Assembly (NCBI GenBank): GCA_009602735.1
Contig: WELA01012833.1
Span: forward strand, 137,008-167,253
Source of the DNA: Mesotaenium endlicherianum
Lineage: Eukaryota; Streptophyta; Zygnematophyceae; Zygnematales; Mesotaeniaceae
Reading direction: 5' to 3'
Length of the DNA stretch: 30,246 nt
The notes beneath the pieces were generated by a model. The model was not told the origin of the DNA and searched no databases. It saw nothing but the letters and a program-made list of their open reading frames with translations. The position numbers and the translations under genes are program-made. Below are positions 1 to 11,815 of the stretch, in pieces (within the stretch, counting starts at the first letter, position 1; each line of letters starts with the position of its first letter).

Positions 1-616
1 AATGGGGGGGGGACGGGGGAGGGGCTGCGAGGGGGGGAGGGAAGGGCAGGACAGACGGGAAAGGAGAGAGAGGGTCGTGCGCGGACAGCTTCCGCGGCAG
101 CAGCGACAAGCGTAAGCAGCGGCGGCGGCGGCGGTTGGCGAGCCAATGGCGGCTCGCCAGGTGGCGCGTGGGGTCCAACGGGCACAAGGACTGCGGTTGC
201 CGACAGCTGGGAGGAGGAGGACGAGGCGGACGGGCGGCCAGGTGGCGGCGCGAGAGGCCTCGAACAGCGTGAGCCAGACTTCTGAAAGCCTCTGTTTATT
301 AACACAGTTGGAAATATTAATATCCAATGCTCTGGTAAACTTAGTCACCCCCATGCCAGAGTTAATGCAGACATATGCAGTAAGGGCCAGGGGGAGAGCC
401 AAATCCCCTTGCCCTAATTATCTGTCGAGTAGCTTTGCTGGCTCTCTCTCGCCGGATGCCTACTTTCTCCGACTGGTAATACGCGATCGTGCAATCGTGT
501 GCACGCTTCAACCCTCAAGTGCGTGCATCTTGGGACACTTGCTCTCGCGTGTATGACACTTGTTCTCATGCGTGCACAAGAAAATTGTACATACATATAC
601 GATCGTATTTGACACA

Positions 617-662
<46 letters not shown>

Positions 663-1153
663 CACGCGCGCACACACACTCACACACACACACACACACA
701 GACGTGGCATTTGTGCGTGGCGGTGTGTGCGCAGCCGTGCACTCCAACAGGAGCCACGTGCTGGAGGTCTGCGACTTCCCGCCCTCCCTCACGACCATGG
801 ACCTCGAGAGGCACTTCGCCGCGTTCCGGCGGGAGGGCGGGGGGGGCGTTTCGATCGTGTGGGTGGACGACACGCACGCGCTCGCCGTCTTCCACACGCC
901 CGCCCTCGGTGCGTGCGTGCGTGTGTGCGCGCGCGCACTCTCGCTCCCTTACCCCACCTTCTAGCACCTCAGAGCCCTCGATACCTCCTCCGACCCTACT
1001 CTATGTCCCTACTCGCACTCTACTTTATGGCCCTACTCCAACGCCACGAGGGTGTGTGCACTCTCACTGTCACTTGCCTTGGAGTCAAAGCTTGCGGAGT
1101 GCGGGGTGGTACTTTTGGGAAGAGCAAAAGCAGCTGCTTGTGAGAATGCGATC

Positions 1154-1234
<81 letters not shown>

Positions 1235-3754
1235 NGAGAGAGAGAGAGAGAGAGAGGTTAGGGTTGGGAGCGGGGGACAGGGGCCCGGGGCTGCGGCGCA
1301 AGTCTAGAGTTTAGGGCGCACCACATGTCGCGAGCGTCGATGGGGCCATGCTTGGGGGAGGCAGATGCAAACCTTAAAATGCGTCTCCCAAGAGCAGCTG
1401 CACATCCTCCAAGAGCATTTGCACGTGTATAGTTGGATACATATGCAGAGATATATATGTGTGTATATATACACATATATATAGATATATATATATGTAT
1501 ATATATACATATATATAGGTACCAATCTGCAGCGATTATGCCTGAGGGCTTGGGCGTTTGGGTAGAAGGGCCCGCTTGGAGCCAGAGTCAGGGCTCAAGC
1601 GTAGCATTCAGGGTTTAAAAGTAGGGTTTCGGGGTTGAGCGGAAATTTTAGGAGTGAAACGGAGAGTTTAGGGTTTGAGCGCAGACTGGTAGGCTTTGAG
1701 CGGGAGCGTTTGGGTGTGAGAGTACAGTTCAGGGTGCAAGTTCGAGCGGCGCTCGGTGTTTCTTTACGTGCCCGCTGAGGGGGACGCCAAGGATGACACC
1801 AAGGGGACGCCAAGGGGGACGCCCACCTTGCGTCGAGCCCATTGCGATGCCTTCAGGCGTAACCGGTCCAACGGAGATGCCGATCTAGGGTTGCCTTCCA
1901 GGATTGATCACACAACGAGCTGCGAAGAGTTTAGGGATGCGCTCATACATACCCTGGAAAAAGAATTAGGGTTTGGGCCTCCGCCCTTGGCTTCCAGCCA
2001 CGGAAGTTCAACGTCAGTTCTCAGACGAGGGTCCAGCTCAGGGGCAGAGTGATGGGATTAGGCGCACGGACGACCCTCGCAGAGCCTAGGCTTTTCCGGT
2101 CGGCAGTTGTCGAGCATACACATGGAAATTCGAGTCGGAATCTTTCTCATCCCCTCTGCCCCTGCTTCTCTCCCTCGGCGATGTGCTGGCAGCCCGGGAG
2201 GCCCTCGGCGCTCCAGCTCACCCGGAGTTTCAAGTCCGCCCCTTCGGCGAGCACTCCCCACTGCCCGCAAACCTCGCAGGTCAGGATGCCCCCCCCCCCT
2301 CTAGATGTTTTTGGGTTTCAGGCCTTCAGGGTTTAGAGCCACAGGGTTTCAGGATTTCAGAGATTTAGTGCTTTTGGATTCAGGGTTCAGGGCTCTCTTC
2401 CACCCAAACTTTTCGTCCAGTGGGGCTAGAGGTAGCACCCGCCTGCGTGGAATCTTCCTAGTCCCGTGCAATGGAGCCGGTCGTTTGGCCGAGTCGCGCG
2501 GCCAAGGTCTCGTGCCTCTCTCTCTCTTTCACTCTGCCAGCTGGCAAGGGAGCGCACCACTCCGTTGACTGGCCTTGCACGCGGACTATAGTACTTCTGA
2601 GCCGCAGCGTGCCGTCGCCACGTGTCGCCCACGTGCACACTCCACCTGTCCAGCACGGACGCTGGAGGTGATAACGTAGGCACCCCTGGGGCGGCGAGAG
2701 GAGAGAACGCTGGCGAGTGTCTGACCTCCCTGCTGGGATAGCGGGGGAGCGTGCGCCGTCTCTGTCCGCATCGCGAGCAAGTCTTCAGACGAGCGCCGAA
2801 TCCCTCCCGGTTGTGCTTGCTCTCAGGGGCCAGGTGCACAGTCACACCGAATTGATCTCGCAGGGGCCGGGCTGCTGGGGGCAAAGTTGGGCAAGGGCTG
2901 GGCGGCTGACGGCAAAGTCAAAGAAAGTGTGATGGGCTTGGGTTGGGGGTCCACTGAAATTCCTCCATCATCTAGCCTTTGCCTGAGCGTTTGCCGGGGC
3001 TTACACATGAGCCCCTCCTTCTATAATGGCGAGAACGAGCTCGCAGGGTTTCTGTTTCTTTTTTTTTTGTTTAAATGACTAAGCTGGGGGCGGCTGTAGT
3101 AGCCCTTTGGGTTGGAGTTGACGTTGTCCTTCTGCGCTGGGGAGTTGTGAAGATTTTGTTTTCCATCGCTGAAGGGTGAGCGTCCATTGCCCTGCACGGT
3201 GGCGAGCGTGCCTCGCTGTTTGATAGTTGATTCTTTCCGCCGTTCCAAAAGGAGCAGGCAAGAAAGTCCCTATGTGCCGCGGGTCTCAGGAGAGGCATTG
3301 GGTTGAAAGCTGGCGTTTAAGTATTCCTAAGTTATCATTTATATAAACTCACAATGACAAACTGTTCACTGGCTCCAGGCAATACACCAGTGCTCGCGCT
3401 GGCGAAGATTTTTCGGAGGGTCTGTATGTTTCTTAGATAAAATTTTATTGTACTAACCAGTGTTATACGCTGCTTGAATGAAGTATTCATTGCGAATAAT
3501 GCTGAACACACGTCCCTGGTCTGCCGCGCGCAGATCTGGAGCCGCCCATTCCGCGGCCCGCGACGTCAGCGCGCGTCGCCCGGCGGATGATCTCGAGTGC
3601 GCTGAACGACGCGCAAGGGCGGGCGGCGCTGCGGGCGGCGGCGAGGAGGGGCGGCGCGGGGGCGGAGGAGGAGCGCTCGAAGGCGGAGGCGGAGCGCAGG
3701 GAGCGCATGCAGCTGCGGGAGAAGCTCCGGCGGGAGGCGTGGGGCGACGAGTGA
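1..3754 (+). CDS. R3HCC1L: R3HCC1L-like protein, 3' part (5' truncated)
   Basis: Proposed exons are 1-241 (true start not seen; frame 1 is open from base 1), 735-908, 2193-2279 and 3534-3754. All three introns are phase 1 with GT-AG ends, and the joins rebuild a continuous protein. Exon 1 ends in an acidic DSWEEEDEAD stretch. Exon 2 carries the RRM-like core of the family, seen as HVLEVCDFPPSL followed by VWVDDTHALAVF. Exon 3 completes it with REALGAPAHPEFQVRPF. Exon 4 gives PPIPRPATSARVARRMI, then a charged helix rich in Arg, Ala and Glu ending REAWGDE before TGA. This order matches the C-terminal half of R3H and coiled-coil domain proteins of the R3HCC1/R3HCC1L group, whose biochemical role is poorly known. 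No R3H domain is visible, but the N-terminus lies outside the window. A TGTAA motif, the usual green-algal poly(A) signal, lies at 3930-3934. Exon 1 is the least certain part. Confidence 0.72.
242..734. other. R3HCC1L-like intron 1 with CA repeats
   Basis: This intron holds two CA microsatellite blocks near 612-659 and 671-700, and the acceptor (GTGCGCAG) follows directly. Reading frames through it are only His-Thr or Val-Cys repeat translations. I see no other feature. Confidence 0.5.
612..700. repeat. (CA)n microsatellite, interrupted
   Basis: Two runs of CA dinucleotides are separated by about 11 bases of mixed purine-pyrimidine alternation. The tract ends about 35 bases before the splice acceptor at 734. 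Confidence 0.95.
1156..1257. repeat. (GA)n microsatellite with an internal N
   Basis: About 100 bases of pure GA repeat lie in intron 2 of the R3HCC1L-like gene. A single undetermined base at 1235 suggests that two sequence ends were joined inside the repeat, so its true length is unknown. Confidence 0.97.
1258..1760 (+). repeat. Degenerate telomere-like (TTTAGGG-type) repeat region with AT-rich block
   Basis: Intron 2 of the R3HCC1L-like gene contains many imperfect AGGGTTT/TTTAGGG/GGGTTGAG words, clearest at 1258-1270 and 1590-1740, spaced irregularly by roughly 15-25 bases. An alternating AT/GT tract (about 1439-1517) interrupts them. The exact plant-type telomere unit occurs once or twice only, so this is decayed or telomere-like sequence rather than a functional telomere. 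More such words occur at 1880-1975, outside any exon I can support. Confidence 0.65.
2300..2395 (+). repeat. Degenerate telomere-like repeat
   Basis: A run of GGGTTTCAGG, CAGGGTTTAG and ATTCAGGG words starts about 20 bases after the exon 3 donor of the R3HCC1L-like gene (intron 2280-3533). It resembles the block at 1590-1740 in composition and orientation. Confidence 0.6.
2396..3533. other. Rest of R3HCC1L-like intron 3, nothing recognised
   Basis: Mixed-composition DNA without a convincing exon. Several short open frames occur on both strands, but none shows a recognisable motif or a splice-compatible join. A T-run lies at about 3059-3068. The intron ends with the CGCGCAG acceptor before 3534. 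Confidence 0.45.
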
Positions 3755-4067
3755 GGAGGGGCCCAGCTCTAGAAGCCACTTTGGAGCGTGTATGTGGAAG
3801 TGGAAACCTCGCTGTCTCTGGCTGCGCTGGGCCCTTTTGCCAGCGCATCTGCCAGCAGGCTTGGGGCGGCGAGCGAGGAGGGCCCAATGTGGCCTCCTTA
3901 GTCAGTTAATGTAGAGGAAAGTAAATATGTGTAAACCTTTGGAGACTTTGCCGTTTGGCTGCGCGTTTGCCCAGAGGCACGGGAGAACGAGTGATTTGCG
4001 GCCCCATTGTAGCGGAGCCAGTTTTGTTGGTCACCGATGCAGTCGATGTTTGCTTTGTAAAGTATTT

Positions 4068-4087
4068 GACTGCGCAAATGCGCAGTC
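4068..4087. other. Perfect inverted repeat
   Basis: GACTGCGCA and its exact complement TGCGCAGTC are separated by two A bases. The same element occurs at 5851-5870 in duplicate copy 2. It could be a hairpin in the R3HCC1L-like 3' flank or a palindromic binding site; its function is unknown. Confidence 0.6.
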
Positions 4088-4230
4088 GAGATACTAGTTA
4101 CCAGTTTGAAGGGCTTTGATGTGTCTTTAATATGGTCTTAGAGAAAGAACGGAAGAAAACCGGTTGTCAGGTTGTCAGGTGGATCTGTCGTGAAACTATA
4201 CATATCTTATCTATCAAGGTGTACATTCTA

Positions 4231-4254
4231 GGGCTCTGGGGCTTCCCAGAGCCC
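4231..4254. other. Strong 10-bp hairpin
   Basis: GGGCTCTGGG, a GCTT loop and CCCAGAGCCC form a perfect ten-pair, mostly GC stem in AT-rich surroundings. It repeats at 6014-6037 in duplicate copy 2. There is no U-run and the host is a eukaryote, so I do not call it a terminator. Confidence 0.65.
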
Positions 4255-5492
4255 CAGTTTGAAACCAGTACACGCACACCGATCGCTCGGCTTTTGTACA
4301 CGCCCTTCATAATTTCGCGGCTTTTCGATATTGCTGGGTTGCAAAAGCATGCAGGCACATGTATGAGCTCAGTGTTTGTAGTTCTTTACCGCGTTGAGTC
4401 CATAACAATCTACATGCTTAGGGCCTGATGTTGTATTTATATATGTTTATGTTGTTTATATGTTGTGTATATGTTTATATGTTTGTGTTGTATTTGTACA
4501 GCAGCAGCCTGGAAGGTTCAAGCTTGAGGTGTCCATTTGGAACAGTATTAATGTGATAAAGTTTATATCATCCCCATCTAATGCATAAGTTTGAGATGAT
4601 TAAAATGCGTAGTAAGTCACGAGCAAAAGTAGTGGTGGGCGGCGACGACCCCTGCCTTCTTCCAAGTTATGAGTGATAGAGATTAGAAATTGCTCACTCC
4701 GCAGAGAGATGCATGGAGCACCAAAAGCTAAGCTGAAGTCTAATGGCATCAAAGGCGACCCTAGGTGATATTCTAGCATGTTTCGTGACTTCAGGGGCCG
4801 CTCGCTTCTCAAAGATACATGTCTTGCATGGAATGATACAGATAAACATATTCTTCCAAACCACGCTCATGTGAGGCACGTACCCTTCTAGAGAAGAGTC
4901 AAAAAAACATACATGTTGTGCTCTTGCTTTTAGATACAATATGGAGGTTGAACACACATTGAATGCTTAACGTACATGCTTATTGTAAAAAAAAATGATA
5001 TCTGGTATTAAGTGAATACCACTGGATCTTCTTGCCATTGCGGATATTTTGTGCCATATAACAAAGTGCGTTCCATCTCAACGTACAAGTTAGTCACTAC
5101 CTTCAGCTGCTACCAAGCAAACAAGAGTTATCATGATATCCCATAAGTTGGTGGATGCTGAGTAGCTTGTTTGCAAACAAACAATAGCGACCTCCAATAG
5201 CACGCATGAACTCCTGAATTTATATAACTCATAGTGCACGCCCTCACATATGTAACATTCAAGTACCAGCATATAAGGAGATTTATAAGAAACATTGCGA
5301 TTCCTAACTCAATCAACAATCCGCAAAGCAGATATTTGCCTCTGACTGACTCAAGAGTACGTCATCCTACTTGAATAGCGCAACTTGCTCATTGGAGATG
5401 CAAACGAGGAGGTTCAGAACTTCCTCCTAAGATGCCAAGTGTACTGCCGGATGTCCTGACACATGTACTGCAATACACAACGGTTACAATCT

Positions 5493-5493
5493 N
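5493..5493. other. Single-N assembly junction
   Basis: One undetermined base lies exactly between the two identical 1,782-bp copies. Confidence 0.95.
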
Positions 5494-5537
5494 AGCTGCG
5501 GGAGAAGCTCCGGCGGGAGGCGTGGGGCGACGAGTGA
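5494..5537 (+). pseudogene. Duplicated tail of the R3HCC1L-like last exon
   Basis: The last 14 codons (LREKLRREAWGDE and stop) of the R3HCC1L-like gene appear again at the start of duplicate copy 2, with no upstream exon, start codon or splice acceptor. It is non-functional on its own and should not be counted as a second gene. Confidence 0.85.
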
Positions 5538-7275
5538 GGAGGGGCCCAGCTCTAGAAGCCACTTTGGAGCGTGTATGTGGAAGTGGAAACCTCGCTGTCT
5601 CTGGCTGCGCTGGGCCCTTTTGCCAGCGCATCTGCCAGCAGGCTTGGGGCGGCGAGCGAGGAGGGCCCAATGTGGCCTCCTTAGTCAGTTAATGTAGAGG
5701 AAAGTAAATATGTGTAAACCTTTGGAGACTTTGCCGTTTGGCTGCGCGTTTGCCCAGAGGCACGGGAGAACGAGTGATTTGCGGCCCCATTGTAGCGGAG
5801 CCAGTTTTGTTGGTCACCGATGCAGTCGATGTTTGCTTTGTAAAGTATTTGACTGCGCAAATGCGCAGTCGAGATACTAGTTACCAGTTTGAAGGGCTTT
5901 GATGTGTCTTTAATATGGTCTTAGAGAAAGAACGGAAGAAAACCGGTTGTCAGGTTGTCAGGTGGATCTGTCGTGAAACTATACATATCTTATCTATCAA
6001 GGTGTACATTCTAGGGCTCTGGGGCTTCCCAGAGCCCCAGTTTGAAACCAGTACACGCACACCGATCGCTCGGCTTTTGTACACGCCCTTCATAATTTCG
6101 CGGCTTTTCGATATTGCTGGGTTGCAAAAGCATGCAGGCACATGTATGAGCTCAGTGTTTGTAGTTCTTTACCGCGTTGAGTCCATAACAATCTACATGC
6201 TTAGGGCCTGATGTTGTATTTATATATGTTTATGTTGTTTATATGTTGTGTATATGTTTATATGTTTGTGTTGTATTTGTACAGCAGCAGCCTGGAAGGT
6301 TCAAGCTTGAGGTGTCCATTTGGAACAGTATTAATGTGATAAAGTTTATATCATCCCCATCTAATGCATAAGTTTGAGATGATTAAAATGCGTAGTAAGT
6401 CACGAGCAAAAGTAGTGGTGGGCGGCGACGACCCCTGCCTTCTTCCAAGTTATGAGTGATAGAGATTAGAAATTGCTCACTCCGCAGAGAGATGCATGGA
6501 GCACCAAAAGCTAAGCTGAAGTCTAATGGCATCAAAGGCGACCCTAGGTGATATTCTAGCATGTTTCGTGACTTCAGGGGCCGCTCGCTTCTCAAAGATA
6601 CATGTCTTGCATGGAATGATACAGATAAACATATTCTTCCAAACCACGCTCATGTGAGGCACGTACCCTTCTAGAGAAGAGTCAAAAAAACATACATGTT
6701 GTGCTCTTGCTTTTAGATACAATATGGAGGTTGAACACACATTGAATGCTTAACGTACATGCTTATTGTAAAAAAAAATGATATCTGGTATTAAGTGAAT
6801 ACCACTGGATCTTCTTGCCATTGCGGATATTTTGTGCCATATAACAAAGTGCGTTCCATCTCAACGTACAAGTTAGTCACTACCTTCAGCTGCTACCAAG
6901 CAAACAAGAGTTATCATGATATCCCATAAGTTGGTGGATGCTGAGTAGCTTGTTTGCAAACAAACAATAGCGACCTCCAATAGCACGCATGAACTCCTGA
7001 ATTTATATAACTCATAGTGCACGCCCTCACATATGTAACATTCAAGTACCAGCATATAAGGAGATTTATAAGAAACATTGCGATTCCTAACTCAATCAAC
7101 AATCCGCAAAGCAGATATTTGCCTCTGACTGACTCAAGAGTACGTCATCCTACTTGAATAGCGCAACTTGCTCATTGGAGATGCAAACGAGGAGGTTCAG
7201 AACTTCCTCCTAAGATGCCAAGTGTACTGCCGGATGTCCTGACACATGTACTGCAATACACAACGGTTACAATCT
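5494..7275. repeat. Copy 2 of the 1,782-bp duplicated block
   Basis: Copy 2 begins in mid-codon of the R3HCC1L-like last exon and runs on at 7276 into unique sequence ahead of the EMB8-like gene. A biological tandem duplication is possible, but an assembly duplication is the simpler reading. Confidence 0.95.
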
Positions 7276-7587
7276 ACAAATAATAATACGGTCTATGGTT
7301 ATATGCAATGTACAATATTTGCTCAAAAGCTGAGATCTCGTCAATTCTTTCACGCACATAAAGGGTATATTGGAGGCATAACCAATGAGTCTACCATTAC
7401 CCAGCGCCCTCCCAACATAAAATGTTTGCCACTACATGCCCAATTCCAAATCCCCATTATCAATATCCAAAAGCATATGGAACGCAATCACAATATTATT
7501 CACAAACTGTTCGTACTTAGAAACACATCACCACAACCTGGTCACTTGAGCAATTATTCAATCTTTCACCCGAGTATTTCGATCGTC

Positions 7588-9163
7588 TCAGATCGTGTGC
7601 GCCAGCCTGTCCTCCTCGTCCCCTGCCCCTTCCCCGTGACTTTCCACGGACGACACAGAAAGCTCGGAGGTTTGGCCATGCATGCGCTCAGACGCGGGCT
7701 TGTCCCCCACGGCTCCATTTAGGGCCACCAGGTACTCCATCACCAGAGGGTCCGTCCATGGAGCCCCAAAGGGAGCCTCTTCGCCGGCCACCCATCCCAA
7801 GTGGCCCCCGTAGGGAGTCACGACGAGGATGCAGTTGGAATTCTCCTGCACACAAGTCGACGTAGGTGCAAATGTATGCGAGGATGTGTGTTTGAACGTC
7901 AGTTTATACATGGGGATTGTCAAGTGCTTGATGCACATATATGACATGTGAATATGCATGATGCCTCTCATTGTTCCCCTTGCGTAACGCAAGAGCGCGC
8001 ACACAGGCATGCGCACACAGACACACACACACACACACACACACATACACACGCGTGCACGCATGTGTCTACAGGTTTTCACTCGTTCACAACGGAAGAG
8101 GTGCAGCTGCCGGAGAGTGCATGATGGATGTGTAGCAGATGCGATGGCAGTACATATAGATGGGCCGTGAGATTACCTTGATGGCATTGTATGGGATCCC
8201 ATCAGCAGGCGCGATAGGGTCGTCCTTAGCCTGCTCCCACAAGGATAAAGTGACCATGCGCACCGAAATGTAGATGAGCTCTTGACTTCTACACAAGATG
8301 GTGACTTCCACACTATGTGATAGTGGGATTCGTATTACGTGTGCTCAACATCCTCGTCTTCTGTTTGATATCCAACACATACTACATCTTATCGCTATTC
8401 CTGATCATAGGACTAAGTAAAAATATAACAAAGACCGAGACAAAGAACAAAGAACGATGATGTAAAAACAGAAGTCATTGCTCGCAACGCAGGATGAGCA
8501 AGCGAGCGGGAGCAAGCGGTGCATGCATCCATCCTCACCTGGACACAGAGCAGCGGGATGCGGACATGTGGCACGCTCTTGGCGCTGCTGGCGTCGCGAT
8601 AGTAGTCATCCACCGTCTTGTAGCCGAAAGATACTGCTCATTCGAGTGATCATAAGAGGGCAAGAGAGGGTCGGAGGAGGAAAGAGGAGAGGACAGGGAG
8701 AGGGGGGGGGAGAAAAGAAGAAGGAAGAAGAGGGGCCAGAAGGAGGGTTGAAGGGTGGGAGGAAGAGGGGGAGGAAGGGAGGGAGGGAGGGAGGGAGAGA
8801 GTGAGAGTTAGCAGAGACCGCAGGAGCAGAGAGAAGGATCGTGAGAGGTGGAAGAGGGGCAGCGAGAAGGGGGTCAAGCTGGAGGAAATAAGTGCTCGGG
8901 GTTACGAATGCAGAGATGCTCTGCAGCAGAGGGAGCCGGAGAAGCGGAAGGGAGAGGGCGGAGTTTGGAACTAAGAAGCGCCAGACAAGAGGCAAGGCTG
9001 GGCTCCTCTAGCTGCAGCCATGGCGCATGTGGGATGAAATGACATGGAGCCTGGAGGATTGATGTGCACATTGCCGGTTTGGACATCGATTACACCGCGC
9101 ACAGACACGCACATGCACAGGCACAGGCACACGCACACCCTGCCCCCTCCCCCCCAACACACA

Positions 9164-9194
<31 letters not shown>

Positions 9195-11330
9195 GCGCAC
9201 GTACCCACGCACGCAGGCAGAGACAAACTAATGCACATGTGCTCAGATGCGGGCAGGCGTGCGGGTGGGGATGCCGTGCATGCGCGCAATCGAGTGTGTG
9301 AGGTGCGGGCTGGCATAAAACAAGGGCAAACGCCTTTGCATGACACGCGTGCGTACAGGTGTGCATATGATGCGCGCACGATACCAAGGGCCGACATCCT
9401 TTGCAAAACGAGCGCGCGTGAGAAAGAGGGCGGTTGGCAGGTGAGAAGCAGAGGGGCTCTTCTGTAGTTGGTCAGAGCGACGGACCTCGGGTCAACCCCT
9501 GGTCAAAGTCGCGCACGCTCTTGGCGCGGGCCACCAGAGGGATGTCGAATTCCCCGCCTATCTCCTCAAACAGCGGGGCGTGCCTGGAGAGGGAGATTTG
9601 GCAAGGCCACGGGATCAGGTGCAAACCCACAAGCACCACACATGCACGCACGCACGCCGACCCTGACATGAACTTTGCGTAAGGCCACACAATTACACAA
9701 GCACGCGGTATCATTAAAAATCGGTTTAAATGAGTCTGACCTTCACAAGAAGAAAAAAATAATGAAAACGGCGCGAGGAAGGGGAAGAAGGGGGTGGCGG
9801 CTGAGTTGAGGGCCTGCCGCATCTCCCGCTCTTACTTCTTATGTATCTTGTTGGCGACAACGGGTTTGGAGAAGTAAAAGAGAAGCAGATGGTTGCGGGG
9901 GAGTGGCAGCGGGGATCACAGGGCTCTCTGTTTTTCTCACAGTAGAGCTTACTTCTTAAAGATCTTGTTGAGCGCGCGCGAGAGGCTCTTGTCGTACACG
10001 TTGTTGAAGCCGACATGGAAGTTCCTGTCCGCCAGCACCAGGTCAAAGGGGTTGCACAACGACACTGCTCCCGACAGGGGCGTATCCTCCCCCTCCTGCG
10101 GGCGATGCGGCGACGACGCCAGGTGTGACACACACGCACACGCACACACACGTGCGCAGGCCACAGTGTTTCGCATCAGTCTCGAGCTCTCTGTCTCTGC
10201 ACGGGGGAATGGCGAGTGTGCATAATACAAACCCCTGTCCCTCCAGGATGCACGCATTGGTGCCTTGGGTGTCCTCTCTGAAGAACTTAGAATCAACATC
10301 AAACAAATTGCAATTTCTCACTGTGGAGTATGAGCACGTGAACGATTTATATATCTGAATCACTACGCTGACCTGCTGCATGCGTGTGTGGATTCATGAG
10401 ATAATTACAATTTAGTATTCTAAATTTTCGGCAAGAATTTGCAAGTCAGCTGTTTCTACTCCCCAGAAACTCCCTGCTTACTGGAAATATGAAGAAGAAG
10501 AAGGCAAGAACAAGTGCCAGGACTTAGTACAGGACAAGGAACTGTTGCTTTCACCTGGCCCAGATATCTGACGAGGATGTTGGCCCCCAGGGACCAGCCT
10601 GCGGCGTACAGACGAGCAAGCGGCTGCCGCGTCGCCACGTGGCGCACCACCTGCCTTAGATCCTCGGTGTACGACGCCGAGTAAAACTGCGCGGCACGCA
10701 CGGCTCGATGTCATTCCCAGAAGAACCAAAAACAGAAAAAAAACGATGCAAAAATGAACAATGCAATTAAATACCTCAAAAATAAAAATTTACAGCAAGT
10801 AATTCGGTTCAGCGGAGATTAGCAGCTGGTGCAACTGCAACTGATGCACCAGAAAATTGCAAGTGCGGGACCAGAATCTGGTCCACGAGATGCAGACGTG
10901 GGACAACGTGCACGTGCACGAAAAGCCGTCCATCGCGCACGGAGCCGCAGAGGGAAGGCGAATGCAACCAGGGCCGCACAACCCAACACAATGCTTGGAG
11001 CCCACGGTGGGAACGGAGCGCCACATTCCATCTGCCTCATCAGATTCCATCTGTCTCAGCATTGGAACCCATCTGCCTCATTGTCGGGCGGAGTGCAGCA
11101 AAGCACGCCGCACAGGACCGGCGAGCGATGTGGCGCGCAAACACACACACGGAGAGAACAGAGTCGAGTGCGTTGACAGGCGTGCACGGCCACCAGCCAC
11201 CACGCTCTCAGTCCTGGGAGCCATTCTTCTTGGCCCTCCTGACGCCCCTCACCTCACTACACTCGCGAGATGGCCGCCACCGCCACCGTAGTACTACTTA
11301 GCAGCTGTATTACCGCATAGCGACCGTAGC

Positions 11331-11366
<36 letters not shown>

Positions 11367-11760
11367 GAATTACAGCGAGGGGGACGTGCAAGATGAGATG
11401 TCTTTGGAAAGATGCGAAACTTGTAAGTTGTAGGCCCACGCCCATCGTGCGTACCTGGGGGGAAGTGACGGGGCTGTCGGCGCAGCCTCTGCTGTTGAAC
11501 ACCACCACGCCCCACCCGGCCCTGCGCGCCCGCAGGAGCATATGGCGAATGTACGTGTCGTCGCTGCCACCTGTCAAGCCGGGCTGGTGTGGTAGGAGCA
11601 CCGACGCCAGATGCACGCGCACATGCACAGACGGGTGCACGGCGAAGGTCGTTGAGTGAGTGTGAAGAGAGACGTACATGCGCCCACCAGTACTTGCTTG
11701 TGTGCATGTGCATGTGTTTAGAATAAACCTTTACCCCCCCCCCCACTCCCCTTCTCTCTC

Positions 11761-11815
<55 letters not shown>

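Larger units (their letters stand above)
3711..5492. repeat. Copy 1 of a 1,782-bp duplicated block
   Basis: This block reappears at 5494-7275 with a constant offset of 1,783 bases, and one N (5493) stands between the copies. All open frames that I compared in the two copies are identical. Copy 1 holds the last 44 bases of the R3HCC1L-like coding sequence and its 3' flank. Identity right up to the N, and single-copy flanks on both sides, are what two unmerged overlapping contig ends would give. Confidence 0.95.
3755..7587. other. Convergent intergenic region between R3HCC1L-like and EMB8-like genes
   Basis: Apart from the duplicated block, no gene is recognisable. The DNA is AT-richer than the exons and holds short open frames without motifs. 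Because the flanking genes converge, it should contain both 3' UTRs. On the minus strand a TGTAA word lies at about 7266-7270, some 320 bases past the EMB8-like stop. If the duplication is artefactual, the true spacing is about 2 kb. Confidence 0.6.

Noticed and set aside
489..1157. Open frames through the CA and GA microsatellites (His-Thr or Arg-Glu runs)
   Set aside because: They are repeat translations that overlap introns of the R3HCC1L-like gene and have no motif.
1756..2052. 98-codon plus-strand frame in R3HCC1L intron 2 that looks fairly protein-like (TTSCEEFRDALIHTLEKELG)
   Set aside because: The exons at 735-908 and 2193-2279 join directly in the family pattern, telomere-like words run through the frame, and I recognise no family. 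A cassette exon cannot be excluded.
4132..4428. 98-codon frame, repeated at 5915-6211
   Set aside because: The repetition only reflects the 1,782-bp duplication. There is no recognisable domain, and it lies in the convergent 3' region.
9455..9500. A tRNA-like D-arm word (GTAGTTGGTCAGAGC) at the edge of EMB8 exon 5
   Set aside because: No B box or pairing acceptor stem follows, and half of the region is conserved hydrolase coding sequence.
8539..9583. About 15 identical bases (GCACGCTCTTGGCG) in EMB8 exons 5 and 6
   Set aside because: Both encode a conserved Ala-Lys-Ser-Val that plant homologues also carry in similar form, so chance codon identity explains it.
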